Assembly: GCA_035293765.1 (NCBI GenBank)
Contig: DATGMF010000090.1
Location: forward strand, 1-64,000
Direction of reading: 5' to 3'
Length of the DNA: 64,000 bases
From: DASRHT01 sp035293765
GTDB lineage: Bacteria > Chloroflexota > Ktedonobacteria > Ktedonobacterales > Ktedonobacteraceae
The notes under the pieces: model-generated
What the model was told of the DNA's origin: nothing
What the model saw: the letters and a program-made list of their open reading frames with translations, nothing else
The model's database searches: none
Part shown: piece by piece, positions 17,349-25,984 of the stretch
Layout: every line of letters starts with the position of its first letter
Position numbering within the stretch: position 1 is the first letter of the stretch
Program-made: the position numbers and the translations under genes

Positions 17349-18257
17349 ATGGAACAAACAACCTCTTTAGTCTGGAATCCCATTTTGCGGCAGTGCCTTG
17401 TCAACGCGCCGCATCGCATGAATCGGCGCGAGGGAACGTCTGAATGCCCTTTTTGCGCCGATATCAGCAGCGGTCGCGTCAGTCCAGAGGCGCAGGTCTG
17501 GCTACATCCGAACGATTTTCCGCCCTTGCAGCCGCCCGTAGGAGAGGCGTACGTCGTTATTTACAGCCGCGATCATCATCGTACTTTTACTCAGCTTGCG
17601 GTCGATGAAGTCTATAACGTGACAAGGCTCTGGCGTGATCTGTATTGCGACCTCTCCTCGCGTTACCCTGCTGTGATGATTTTTGAGAATAGCGGCGAGG
17701 CGATTGGGCAGACGCAACATCACCCGCACGGGCAGGCATTTGGCGTCTCCGTTGTGCCACCGACGCTTGAGCGTGAGATGGAGACGGTGATCCACGATAA
17801 CGCCGTTGGGCGAGGCTGCCCCTTTTGTCGTGTGCAGGCGGAGCTGAGCGAGGGGGTGCATCAGGTCTTTGCCAGTGAAACGTGGCAGGCGTTTTTGCCC
17901 CCCTATGTGCGCTATCCGTACGAAACCCATCTCTACCCACGCCGTCACGTCGCCAACCTCTCGCTGATGAACGATAATGAGTTGCGCGACCTGGCTGCTC
18001 TCTTGTTGGTAATGATTCGTGGCTATAATGCCCTCTACGATGGCGCTATGGCTCCGATGCCTTATCTTTTAGGCATCCATCAGCTCGCGGACGAGCGGTT
18101 CCATTGCCATGTGGAGATTCTCACGATAGGGCGCGCTCCTGGCAAGCTCAAATATGCCGCTTCGGCTGAGAGCATCTGGGGATTGTGGACGAACGACTCT
18201 TCTCCTGAGCAGAAGGCGCAGGAGCTGCGTGCAGCCCTGGCAAAGGTGGAGGAATGA
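17349..18257 (+). CDS. galT: Galactose-1-phosphate uridylyltransferase GalT
   Basis: GalT exchanges UMP between UDP-glucose and galactose-1-phosphate in the Leloir pathway. The catalytic HPHGQ triad motif (HHPHGQAFG, around residue 126) carries the nucleophilic histidine. An ECPFC zinc-type pair lies near residue 32, and a second CPFC pair lies near residue 158. At 302 aa it is shorter than the 348-aa E. coli enzyme but contains both HIT-like halves. Its TGA overlaps the galK ATG (ATGA), showing translational coupling. Confidence 0.92.
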   Translation: MEQTTSLVWNPILRQCLVNAPHRMNRREGTSECPFCADISSGRVSPEAQVWLHPNDFPPLQPPVGEAYVVIYSRDHHRTFTQLAVDEVYNVTRLWRDLYCDLSSRYPAVMIFENSGEAIGQTQHHPHGQAFGVSVVPPTLEREMETVIHDNAVGRGCPFCRVQAELSEGVHQVFASETWQAFLPPYVRYPYETHLYPRRHVANLSLMNDNELRDLAALLLVMIRGYNALYDGAMAPMPYLLGIHQLADERFHCHVEILTIGRAPGKLKYAASAESIWGLWTNDSSPEQKAQELRAALAKVEE

Positions 18258-19537
18258 TGGATAAGTCAACTTTACCCCCACCAGCCAGCAATGCTGCGGC
18301 TCGATTTCCTATAGCCTTTCAAGATGCTGCAGTCTACGAGAGTCCTCTCGGAACTGCCTGGGCTCCCGGGCGAGTAAATCTGATTGGCGAGCATACTGAT
18401 TACAACGATGGCTTTGTTTTGCCTCTGGCGGTGGATCGGGTCGTGGCGTTTACCGGTCGGACGCGCCGCGATGTGACTGTGCGTCTCTGGTCCGCTCATT
18501 TTCGCGAGTATGCGCAGTTTTCTCTCGACGGTCTGCCCGGAACATTTGAGCAGATCAGGGGGACGTTGCCGGGCTGGGCGCGTTACATACTGGGCGTGAT
18601 GACCGAACTCATGCGTGCCGGTGTGGTGCCGAGAGGGTTTGATGCCGTGCTTGACGGCGACGTGCCTCCAGGCGGGGGGATGAGTTCCTCCGCGGCGTTA
18701 GAGGTTGCGACTGCTCAAGCCTGCGCGCTGTTCTCCAGGGGGAGCTTTACGATTGGGACTGAGCGTGCGACCCTGGCGCCAATGCAGGTCGCTGCCCTTT
18801 GCCAGCGAGCTGAGCATATTGCTTCAGGCGTCAAGTGCGGAATTCTCGATCAGGCAGCTTCATGCCTGGGCCGACCGGGGCAGGCTATATTGCTTGATTG
18901 TCGCTCGCTTGAGTATCGCTATCTGCCGTTCGCAGCGCCTGGTATCTCGCTTGTAGTCATCGATACCAATGTGAGGCGTGAACTGGCTTCATCCGGCTAT
19001 AACGAGCGGCGTCAGCAGTGTGAAGAAGCCACCCGTATCTTGCGTGATGTGATTGCGCAGCATGAACCGGATTATGCTCGAACGCATGAGATAAAAGCAT
19101 TGCGTGATATCTCGCAGGAGCAATTTGATCGCTATAAACAATCTCTCCCCGAAGTTTTGCGACGCCGCGCCGGCTACGTCATTGCCGAAAATGCGCGTGT
19201 TCATCAGGTGGTGCATTTGTTAGAACAGGGAGATATTGATGCTATCGGCCCTATTCTCTGGCAAGGCCATGCTGGATTGCGTGACGAATACGAGGTAAGC
19301 TCTCCTGAGCTGGATGCGCTGGTGGAGATTGCCCATCAGATATCCGGCGTCCTGGGGGCGCGTATGCTCGGCGGTGGCTTCGGCGGCTGCACTATCAACC
19401 TTGTGCATAAGGAAGCGGTCGAAGCACTACGCCAGGCTATCGAGCAGCACTATCCAGCGCGAACCAGGCGTCAGGCCAGCATTGATATCTGCCGGGCGGC
19501 GGGCGGACCTGGTTATATATGGTTGGAGGACTATTAG
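18254..19537 (+). CDS. galK: Galactokinase GalK
   Basis: GHMP-family kinase that phosphorylates galactose at C1. The galactokinase signature GRVNLIGEHTDYNDGFVLP occurs at residues 37-55, the ATP-binding GGGMSSSAALEV near 138, and the third GHMP motif ARMLGGGFGGCTINL near 377. Length (427 aa) is somewhat above the usual 380-390 aa because of an N-terminal extension of about 25 residues. It overlaps galT by 4 bp. No galE or galactose permease is seen nearby. Confidence 0.94.
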   Translation: MMDKSTLPPPASNAAARFPIAFQDAAVYESPLGTAWAPGRVNLIGEHTDYNDGFVLPLAVDRVVAFTGRTRRDVTVRLWSAHFREYAQFSLDGLPGTFEQIRGTLPGWARYILGVMTELMRAGVVPRGFDAVLDGDVPPGGGMSSSAALEVATAQACALFSRGSFTIGTERATLAPMQVAALCQRAEHIASGVKCGILDQAASCLGRPGQAILLDCRSLEYRYLPFAAPGISLVVIDTNVRRELASSGYNERRQQCEEATRILRDVIAQHEPDYARTHEIKALRDISQEQFDRYKQSLPEVLRRRAGYVIAENARVHQVVHLLEQGDIDAIGPILWQGHAGLRDEYEVSSPELDALVEIAHQISGVLGARMLGGGFGGCTINLVHKEAVEALRQAIEQHYPARTRRQASIDICRAAGGPGYIWLEDY

Positions 19538-19658
19538 TGCCATCTCAAGCAGAAGCAGCAAGCAGCAGAGATGGATGAACACGCGTGGCACAACAAGAGC
19601 CTGGAGATCCTCACCGAGCAACTATTCGCTCTGATACTACTCAGCAGGACTTTGACCT

Positions 19659-20168
19659 TTGGCGAAAAGAGGCGTCCTTACTGATAAGGAGGAGATAATC
19701 TTCACTCGTTTGATCCAACGTACCATCTGGAAGGAGCAACCAAAGATAGGCTCGAAACGTGAGAGACACCAAAAAAAGCTTGCATCCGACCAGGACCCGG
19801 ACTCGATGCAGTTGGTGAATGTTCCTTGTACCGATGGAAGGCTTACCCAGATCTATGCACCAGTGGGCAAACGCTGGATAGTGCAGAGAACGAGACGTCG
19901 GCTCGCTGTAGGAGTGTGGCAACATCCACAGACTCACTTATGGCAAGTTGGGTATTCAATATCAGGGAGCGATATCACCTGGGTTGCTGCGTACCGAGAC
20001 CCGAAAGAGGCAAACCAAAGGAGTGAAGAAATCAAGCTTGCAGATGCACAGAGCAACCTGAGTCCCAATTTTTTTTCTCGTTTGATGCAAAGAATGACAG
20101 CTTTACCTGAGAAGATGAGCCTTGAAGAGATTGCACAAGTCCTGGCATCCATTCCTCCCGAAACGTAA
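19659..20168 (+). CDS. Hypothetical basic protein, uncertain start
   Basis: A 169-aa frame of unknown function between galK and the M55 peptidase. It is basic and lacks membrane segments. The only start for the full frame is a TTG with no RBS; an in-frame ATG at 19806 (MQLVNVP) would give a 120-aa protein. The central part (RWIVQRTRRRLAVGVW, HLWQVGYSISG) is beta-rich and the C-terminus helical. Bases 19538-19658 hold no other convincing gene, although a 37-codon frame from GTG 19585 is open. It may be a genuine accessory gene with a shorter start. Confidence 0.45.
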   Translation: MAKRGVLTDKEEIIFTRLIQRTIWKEQPKIGSKRERHQKKLASDQDPDSMQLVNVPCTDGRLTQIYAPVGKRWIVQRTRRRLAVGVWQHPQTHLWQVGYSISGSDITWVAAYRDPKEANQRSEEIKLADAQSNLSPNFFSRLMQRMTALPEKMSLEEIAQVLASIPPET

Positions 20169-20274
20169 CAAACCTCAAGAGAGGTCCTTTTAAGGAATCA
20201 TTGAATGGTACAATACTGCTAGCTCTTCTTTTTTGTGAGACGAAGGAAAATACCACTTTTAAGGAGATCGATCC

Positions 20275-21102
20275 ATGAAGCTTTTCTTATCCACCGATTT
20301 TGAAGGGACCAGCGGGATTGTGGCCTGGGAACAGATTATCGAGGGCAATGCCGCATATGAGCAGGGGCGGCGATTGCTTACCAATGAGGTGAACGCAGTC
20401 ATTCAGGGCGCGATGGAGGGCGGAGCGAGCGAGTTTGTGGTGAATGACGCCCATCATTATATGCGCAACCTGCACCCGCAGGACCTCGCCGGTCGCGCCA
20501 CTTTGATCACAGGCAAGCACAAGCCTTTATATATGATGGAAGGGCTGGATGGTAGCTTTGATGGCGTCTGTTTTGTGAGTTATCACGGCTCCATCGGCGC
20601 GGAACGTGCTATCCTCTCGCACACGTATAATCCGGGAGCAGTCTGGGAGGCGCGCATCAATGGAGAGGTGGTCGGCGAATCGGGCATTAATGCGCTGGTG
20701 GCGGCCCATTATAACGTCCCGATTATTTTTGTCAGTGGTGATGCTGTGACGGCGCGTGAGGCGGAGTTTATCGCGCCGGAGGCCGAAAAGGTGGTTGTCA
20801 AGCAGTCTATTGGGCGTTTTGCCGCCTCGCATCTGCATCCTGAGATTGCCTGTGAGATGCTACAGGCCGGGGCAAGAAGCGCTGTGCAGCGGTTGAGTAG
20901 CATGCGACCGCCGCAATTTACCCAGCCCGTAACGCTGGAGATAACGTTTCTAGTCGCAGATATGGCGGAGATGGCGCTATGGGTGCGTGGCGTGGAGCGG
21001 GTTGTAGCTCGGACCGTAAAGGTTGTCAGCACGAATCTGCTGGATCTCTATTGCACCTTTGTCACTATTATCACGCTAACCCGCTCCCTGGTTGATCGCT
21101 AG
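20275..21102 (+). CDS. M55 family D-aminopeptidase (DppA-like)
   Basis: A 275-aa zinc D-aminopeptidase. The family's metal site is recognisable as STDFEGTSGI (Asp8, Glu10), VNDAHHYMRNL (His62) and CFVSYHGSIGAE (His105). B. subtilis DppA forms a decameric, self-compartmentalised particle that removes D-Ala from D-Ala-D-Ala peptides, giving a role in peptidoglycan peptide recycling. AAGGAG lies 8 bp before the ATG. It seems monocistronic. The C-terminal half is shorter in conserved motifs but has the usual length. Confidence 0.9.
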   Translation: MKLFLSTDFEGTSGIVAWEQIIEGNAAYEQGRRLLTNEVNAVIQGAMEGGASEFVVNDAHHYMRNLHPQDLAGRATLITGKHKPLYMMEGLDGSFDGVCFVSYHGSIGAERAILSHTYNPGAVWEARINGEVVGESGINALVAAHYNVPIIFVSGDAVTAREAEFIAPEAEKVVVKQSIGRFAASHLHPEIACEMLQAGARSAVQRLSSMRPPQFTQPVTLEITFLVADMAEMALWVRGVERVVARTVKVVSTNLLDLYCTFVTIITLTRSLVDR

Positions 21103-21116
21103 TGAGAGAGCCGGGT

Positions 21117-21155
21117 TATCTCGCGGACTGGTAGCAAAAACCAGTCCGCGAGATA
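21117..21155. terminator. Strong hairpin between convergent genes
   Basis: A perfect 16-bp stem (TATCTCGCGGACTGGT, 21117-21132, with its complement 21140-21155) and 7-nt loop separates the M55 gene (plus) and the pseudo-receiver gene (minus). It lacks an obvious T-tract on either side, so it may act through stability alone or with a factor. Confidence 0.65.
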
Positions 21156-21177
21156 GCAATCGTTCGGGTTTGGCGCT

Positions 21178-22290
21178 CTATTTACGTGGTTGTTTGGGTT
21201 TGATAAGGAAGACGCAGTGGCCTGTCAGCGTCTGACAGCTACATTCCTGCTCAACAATTTCCCAGGTTAAATCAAGATCAAGGATCTGTAATGTTGTTTC
21301 CAGCGAGGCTATCCAGACGCGACATGTGGATTGTTGAGATTGGCCAATACGGCCATAGGCGTAAAGATTGCTGTAATGCACCAGACAGTAGGAGCCATCT
21401 TCTTGCTGCTCGCAGAGGTGTAATTCCTCACCACGGATTTCGTTCATCTGCCGAGCAAAAGTATTTAAAACCAACCCCATTACCATATCGCGGGGCAGTA
21501 GTTTGAGCGTTTGCTGCGTCAGGGTTGAGGGAGAGCGTTTTTTCAAAGAAATGGCCGTGCCCATCTGGCTCCACTGGCGTATCTGCTCGCCGGGGTCATC
21601 GGGTCGTGAAAATGCCACTGCTTGATGGAGGCAGCTTATATGTTCGGCTGGGATGGCGCAGATATCGTTATCCAGCGGCCAGTTATTGAGCTGTTTGTAC
21701 TGTGGCAGGCCAACGTCTCCTATCAAATTGGGCCATTGCTCTTCCCCTATCAAAGTATGGGCCGTTCGCAGTATTTGTAGAAAATGGCTATTGCGTGAAA
21801 GCTTGAGTTGTGAGACGCGGGGCGCAAGACCTCTGGATGGAATGGAAGTGAGAACCGCCGCATCGCGTATCATCTTAATATTTTTCCGTAGAGAGGGTGT
21901 AAAGGTCCATAGAGAATTAAGAAGTTGCAGGCATTCCTGCGAGAGCATATGAGTAGAGCGGTTAGAAGCGTTGGCGTAGAGCGGTAATTCTATTGCAGTG
22001 TGTATTTGTAAGAGCACGAGAGGAATTTCTCTGCCATGATCATGGCCCAGGCGGCCTAAAAGCCGAGGAAAAAGAGGGTGTTGTGCCGTTTCTGCTTGTC
22101 CGAGTATGATGGCTTGTGGGCGAATATGTTCACGCAGAGATCGCTCAACTGCTTGATAAAGGCTATGGGTAACTATTGGCCGATAATCGACCAGGGCTAA
22201 GAGACGGGCGATCTGTTGAGCGCGTTCCTCCTGGGCATCAATAATGAGGAATGCGGGATAAATGGACGCAAGGTCCTTTACTGGAAACAC
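21178..22290 (-). CDS. Pseudo-receiver protein with V4R-like C-terminus
   Basis: A 370-aa protein. Residues about 12-115 follow a response-regulator receiver layout (FLIIDAQEERAQQIARLL, then PQAIILGQ) but the phospho-acceptor Asp of the third strand is replaced (IILGQ), so phosphorylation is unlikely. The C-terminal third (about 255-365) resembles the V4R/4-vinyl-reductase fold: MVMGLVLNTFARQM, then EEIVEQECSCQTLTGHCVFLI-type cysteine cluster at the end. V4R domains bind small hydrophobic ligands or regulate enzymes. The function is not known; the domain assignment is from pattern only. Confidence 0.55.
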   Translation of the reverse strand: MFPVKDLASIYPAFLIIDAQEERAQQIARLLALVDYRPIVTHSLYQAVERSLREHIRPQAIILGQAETAQHPLFPRLLGRLGHDHGREIPLVLLQIHTAIELPLYANASNRSTHMLSQECLQLLNSLWTFTPSLRKNIKMIRDAAVLTSIPSRGLAPRVSQLKLSRNSHFLQILRTAHTLIGEEQWPNLIGDVGLPQYKQLNNWPLDNDICAIPAEHISCLHQAVAFSRPDDPGEQIRQWSQMGTAISLKKRSPSTLTQQTLKLLPRDMVMGLVLNTFARQMNEIRGEELHLCEQQEDGSYCLVHYSNLYAYGRIGQSQQSTCRVWIASLETTLQILDLDLTWEIVEQECSCQTLTGHCVFLIKPKQPRK

Positions 22291-22463
22291 GGTAAAATTG
22301 CCCCTCTACTTTCGAGTATAGTTCTTATCAGGCACTGGTATAAGTATAAGATAACAGCCCTCCAGAAGGGAATCCTGACAGGATCTGAAAAGACTACCTG
22401 TGGCATAGTATCGATGAAGCTTAGGTAATATGTCAATATCTCACCAAAAGGGGCTATTTGTGG

Positions 22464-22501
22464 TTTTTGAGTAGCGGGAGCTTTTCGCCGCTACTCAAAA
22501 A
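22464..22501 (-). terminator. Terminator of the emrA-like gene
   Basis: TTTTTGAGTAGCGG (22464-22477) pairs fully with CCGCTACTCAAAAA (22488-22501), a 14-bp stem with a 10-nt loop and a T-run within the stem on both strands. It lies 20 bp past the stop of the minus-strand adaptor gene and closes the efflux operon. Confidence 0.85.
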
Positions 22502-22521
22502 GAAGAGCTAATGGAGAAGAG

Positions 22522-23193
22522 CTAATGGATATGAATAGTTACTTCGGCGCTCATGCCGGGCATTAAGGTTCTGCCGCTCTCACCAACCAGCGTAATAATG
22601 ACCGGTATGCGTTGTCCAACTTTGGTAAAGTTGCCGCTGGCATTATCCTGCGTGGGGAGCAGGGAGAACGAGCCCGCCGTGGCCTGCACAATCTGCTGCA
22701 CTTTGCCGGTGAACGTAGTGTCACTGTAGGCGTCAACATGAATATCAACGTCTTGCCCGATTTTGATCGTGTTGATAGCCCCTTCATCGACAAAAGCTGT
22801 GATCGTGACATCGCTCAGATTCGTGAGCTGGGCAATCGTCAGCCCTGGAGCAACGCCCTGTCCCTGTATGGCTGGTACTTGCAAAATGGTACCGCTAATC
22901 GGGCTGGTCACGTTGATGGGGGCAGGCGTGATGCGCGTGCCAGTGGGGCTCGTTGTCGGGGCAGGCGTGATTTTCGCGATAGTCTGACCTGCCGTAACCT
23001 GATCGCCCTGTTTCACCGTCAGGTCGGTGATTTGTCCGGTGGTAGGGGCGCTGATAGCTAGAATCGTGCCAGTCACCTGTGCATCGTCGGTGCGATACGA
23101 GATATAGTTGGCATAGAGGTAGTAGGCTATGCCGCCAGCGATAGCAAGTATCGCAAGGACAACCAGGGTTGGGATAAGAATCATGCGTCGCAT
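22522..23193 (-). CDS. EmrA/HlyD-like efflux adaptor
   Basis: A 223-aa membrane-fusion-type protein. One N-terminal membrane helix (residues 5-30) is followed by a biotinyl-lipoyl-like beta domain split in two halves (TGQITDLTVKQGDQVTAGQTIAKI and SPISGTILQVPAIQGQGVAPG) and a beta-barrel segment. The long coiled-coil hairpin that reaches an outer-membrane channel in E. coli EmrA is absent, fitting a cell without an outer membrane. It follows the MFS pump gene by about 80 bp and likely works with it. Confidence 0.88.
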   Translation of the reverse strand: MRRMILIPTLVVLAILAIAGGIAYYLYANYISYRTDDAQVTGTILAISAPTTGQITDLTVKQGDQVTAGQTIAKITPAPTTSPTGTRITPAPINVTSPISGTILQVPAIQGQGVAPGLTIAQLTNLSDVTITAFVDEGAINTIKIGQDVDIHVDAYSDTTFTGKVQQIVQATAGSFSLLPTQDNASGNFTKVGQRIPVIITLVGESGRTLMPGMSAEVTIHIH

Positions 23194-23275
23194 GAGTTAT
23201 TCTCCTTTATAAATCGATATCAATGCATGAAGAACATGCTCTATTACGTCTCTTAAAAATGTGGTAATGGCGTCA

Positions 23276-24904
23276 CTATTCTACAAGGATCATTGGCATT
23301 GCTTCTAATTCCCCTTCTCCGGCTGATTGGGAATTTTGCGCCGGGATATGAGCAGGCTTGCGACTGGCTCTCACGAAGAGGACTGCGATAACTGCTAGAA
23401 CAGTCACCAGGGCGGTGAAAGTAAATGCATCCTGGAGCGCGAGAACAAACCCCTGTTCTTGTATGAGGCCAGCAATAACTTGCAGAGCCGTGCTATGTGC
23501 TGCATCCAGACTGGCGCCATTCGCGACAAAAAGCGCCTGCAAGCGTGGTAGCAATTGACCAAGCGGGGAGCCGGGCGTGACCTGTTCGGCGAGATGCGCG
23601 TAATGTACCTGGCTTTGCGTCTGCACCAGCGTTGCCAGCACAGCGATGCCCAGCGAACTGGATACGGCCCGCGTCACCGTGTTGAGCGAGGATGCCTGTG
23701 CCAGTTGCCTGGGGCTAATTTCTGATAGCCCGGCTACAGTCAGTGGTTGGATACAGGCGCCGAGCGCCAATCCTCGTACAACCAGCATTGCTTGCAGCCA
23801 CCAGAACGGCGAGTTCAGCGTGATCAGAGAAAGCTGCCAGCTCACGACAATGAGCGCAATCAGTCCAGGTACCATGACCGCTCGAACGCCAATGCGGTCA
23901 ACCAATCGACCTCCCACGATGACGCTCACCATCGATGCCAGAGCCTGAGGCAGCAGGATGAGCCCGGCCTGGAAGGCGCTCTGTCCCCGCAGATTTTGCA
24001 GGTAGATGGGGAAGAGAAAGATGCCGCCAAACAGGCCAAAGATGACAAACACGCTGGCAATCGTGCTGGCGCGGAACGGCCCATTTCTAAAGAGGCGCAG
24101 GTCAAGCAACGGCTGTTTCTCCCGTCTCACGCGCGAGAGCTCGATGGCAGTGAAGATGATGAGGGCGAGGAACCCTCCGATCATGAAGCTCAGAATCTTC
24201 GGCGATCCCCAGCCATCGGTGCTTGCGTCCGAGAGCGCGTACAGCACGGAGCCGAGGCCAAGAGCTGCAAAGAAAAAGCCGAAGAAATCGAAACGTGTAT
24301 TGGCTTCGATGGGCGTTTCACGCAAAAGGGCGCTTGCGAGTATGACGGCCATAATGCCAATAGGCACATTGATGTAGAAGATGGATTGCCAGTCTGCGAA
24401 CGTCACGAGATAGCCACCCAGGGTAGGCCCGAGTGCGGGGCCGAGCAATGCGGGGATGCCAAAAAAGCCCATCGCAGTGCCGCGCTCGCGCGGGGGAAAT
24501 TCACGGAAAAGCAAGGTGATGGAAAGCGGAAACAACGCAGCTCCCCCCATCCCCTGCAAGATGCGAAAGAAGATGAGGACTGGCAAGTTCCATGCCAGGC
24601 CACACAGCGCCGAGCCGAGCGTGAAGGCGGCCAGCGATAGTATGTAGAAGCGTTTGGTCCCCAGTCTGTCAGAGAAGAATGCGGCGGTCGGTGTAATAAT
24701 GCCCTGGGTGAGAATGTAGGCAGTCAGCACCCACTGGACGCTATGGATGTCTGCGCCAAAGGCTGTTTGCAGACGAGGGATAGCGATGTTGACAATAGTT
24801 TGATCGAGGATGCTCATAAACACCCCTATGATCACCACCATTGCCACGATCCACTTGTACTCCAGTCTTCCGCTTTGCCGTGTGGCCTGTGCGTTGACTT
24901 GCAT
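23276..24904 (-). CDS. EmrB/QacA-type drug:H+ antiporter (MFS, DHA2)
   Basis: A 542-aa MFS exporter with about 14 hydrophobic segments, as in the DHA2 family. The signature LDQTIVNIAIPRLQ is in helix 1, and QWVLTAYILTQG, FSDRLGTKRFY and GPALGPTLGGYL follow, matching EmrB/QacA motifs. Substrates are probably lipophilic drugs or toxic metabolites. It is the first gene of a two-gene efflux operon with the EmrA-like adaptor and is divergent in function from but adjacent to the tandem TetR regulator upstream, which is the likely repressor. Confidence 0.92.
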   Translation of the reverse strand: MQVNAQATRQSGRLEYKWIVAMVVIIGVFMSILDQTIVNIAIPRLQTAFGADIHSVQWVLTAYILTQGIITPTAAFFSDRLGTKRFYILSLAAFTLGSALCGLAWNLPVLIFFRILQGMGGAALFPLSITLLFREFPPRERGTAMGFFGIPALLGPALGPTLGGYLVTFADWQSIFYINVPIGIMAVILASALLRETPIEANTRFDFFGFFFAALGLGSVLYALSDASTDGWGSPKILSFMIGGFLALIIFTAIELSRVRREKQPLLDLRLFRNGPFRASTIASVFVIFGLFGGIFLFPIYLQNLRGQSAFQAGLILLPQALASMVSVIVGGRLVDRIGVRAVMVPGLIALIVVSWQLSLITLNSPFWWLQAMLVVRGLALGACIQPLTVAGLSEISPRQLAQASSLNTVTRAVSSSLGIAVLATLVQTQSQVHYAHLAEQVTPGSPLGQLLPRLQALFVANGASLDAAHSTALQVIAGLIQEQGFVLALQDAFTFTALVTVLAVIAVLFVRASRKPAHIPAQNSQSAGEGELEAMPMILVE

Positions 24905-25035
24905 GTGGATAGACTCCTTATCTAGAGAAGACGAAGTAGAGAAAAGTGGGCGCGTACCGGTAATTACAGCCCCTTCACCGGTTGGTCACGTTTGGTAATG
25001 CCTTGCTATTGCAGACGACCAACGCTGCTGGCGCG

Positions 25036-25875
25036 CTAGCTTCGCTCAGGCCGTCTGAAACGAATGCCGTACAATAATAAAGACACTAGCTGATCAATGG
25101 CTTCCTCGCGCGAAAGATGCGCAAATGGTAGGAGGTCGGATAATCCCTGCCCCAGTGTGCGCATGATGAAGGACATAGCGAGAATCTGCACAAACAACGC
25201 AGCATCAATATCTTGCCGGAAGTCTCCCTCCTCCTGTCGTTGCTTAATATAATTAGTAATGCTCTGTCGGCCCTTCATGATTTTATCGGCAAGCATATGG
25301 GCGGCCTCTGGATGCGTATGAATGAGCAAGATGGTGAGGCGCATGATTGCGCTCTGGGCTGTGGAGTCATAAAAGCCTCCTGCAATGCGGCGCAGGACAG
25401 TTTCGTCGTCAAGCTCAGCCCCGCTTTGTAGCTCCTGCTCGATTTGCTCGATTGCCTGGCGTAGTGCCATGAAGGGCGTGGTCTGCTCGATGACGGCAGC
25501 GAGCAGATCATTCTTGTTGTGAAAATGCCAGCAGAGCGCTCCTCGTGAAACTCCCGCTTCGGTCGCGATATCATCCAGCGTAGTGCCGGAGGCGCCGGAG
25601 CGCGCGAAGACACGTAGAGCAGCGTCCATGATGACCTGGCGTGTATCCTGCATTGGCGTATCGCTGATCAGCCCGGCCCGTACAAGTTCTGCGCGCAGCT
25701 CCTCTTTGCCCCCTGGAAAATGATAGTAGAAGGCGGGACGCGAAAGCTCCGCCTCTTTTACTATCTCATCAATCGTGATGTCATCGAACAGGGTCTGGTG
25801 TGTGAGGCTGCCGGCGGCCTGAATGAGCCGCTCTCTGCCGCTATTCTTCCCTTTATCGGGATGAGATTCTGCCAT
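25036..25875 (-). CDS. TetR-type regulator with two tandem HTH domains
   Basis: A 279-aa repressor-like protein containing two TetR_N DNA-binding segments in one chain. The first (about 16-65) runs ERLIQAAGSLTHQTLFDD to AELSRPAFYYHFPGGKEEL; the second (about 80-128) is TRQVIMDAALRVFARSG to AGVSRGALCWHFHNKNDLL. A single helical ligand-binding and dimerisation domain follows. Normal TetR proteins have about 190-210 aa and one HTH. The ATG at 25875 is chosen; the longer frame starts with TTG inside the operator. It lies upstream of and on the same strand as the EmrB/EmrA pair (about 130 bp gap) and presumably controls it and itself. Confidence 0.88.
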   Translation of the reverse strand: MAESHPDKGKNSGRERLIQAAGSLTHQTLFDDITIDEIVKEAELSRPAFYYHFPGGKEELRAELVRAGLISDTPMQDTRQVIMDAALRVFARSGASGTTLDDIATEAGVSRGALCWHFHNKNDLLAAVIEQTTPFMALRQAIEQIEQELQSGAELDDETVLRRIAGGFYDSTAQSAIMRLTILLIHTHPEAAHMLADKIMKGRQSITNYIKQRQEEGDFRQDIDAALFVQILAMSFIMRTLGQGLSDLLPFAHLSREEAIDQLVSLLLYGIRFRRPERS

Positions 25876-25900
25876 AGAGACTCGTTCCACCAACAATTTT

Positions 25901-25937
25901 ATACTAGACAAGACTCAGTGACTATACTGTCTAGTAT
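25901..25937. promoter_or_regulatory. Putative operator of the tandem-HTH TetR regulator
   Basis: A perfect 10-bp inverted repeat, ATACTAGACA (25901-25910) and TGTCTAGTAT (25928-25937), with 17 bp between arms, lies just upstream of the regulator ATG. The arms are three helical turns apart from centre to centre less four bases (27 bp), longer than usual TetR sites, which could suit a protein with four HTH units per dimer. A weaker half-like sequence TTATCTAGAGAAGA lies before the efflux gene near 24919. Confidence 0.65.
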
Positions 25938-25984
25938 CTGTTGTAAGTGTAGTAAAGATCCGGCAAACTGTCAAGATAGGGGGA

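Noticed and set aside
23747..24640. 297-aa plus-strand frame
   Set aside because: Antisense to the EmrB-type pump; highly charged Gln/Glu/Arg-rich text typical of the complement of membrane-protein codons.
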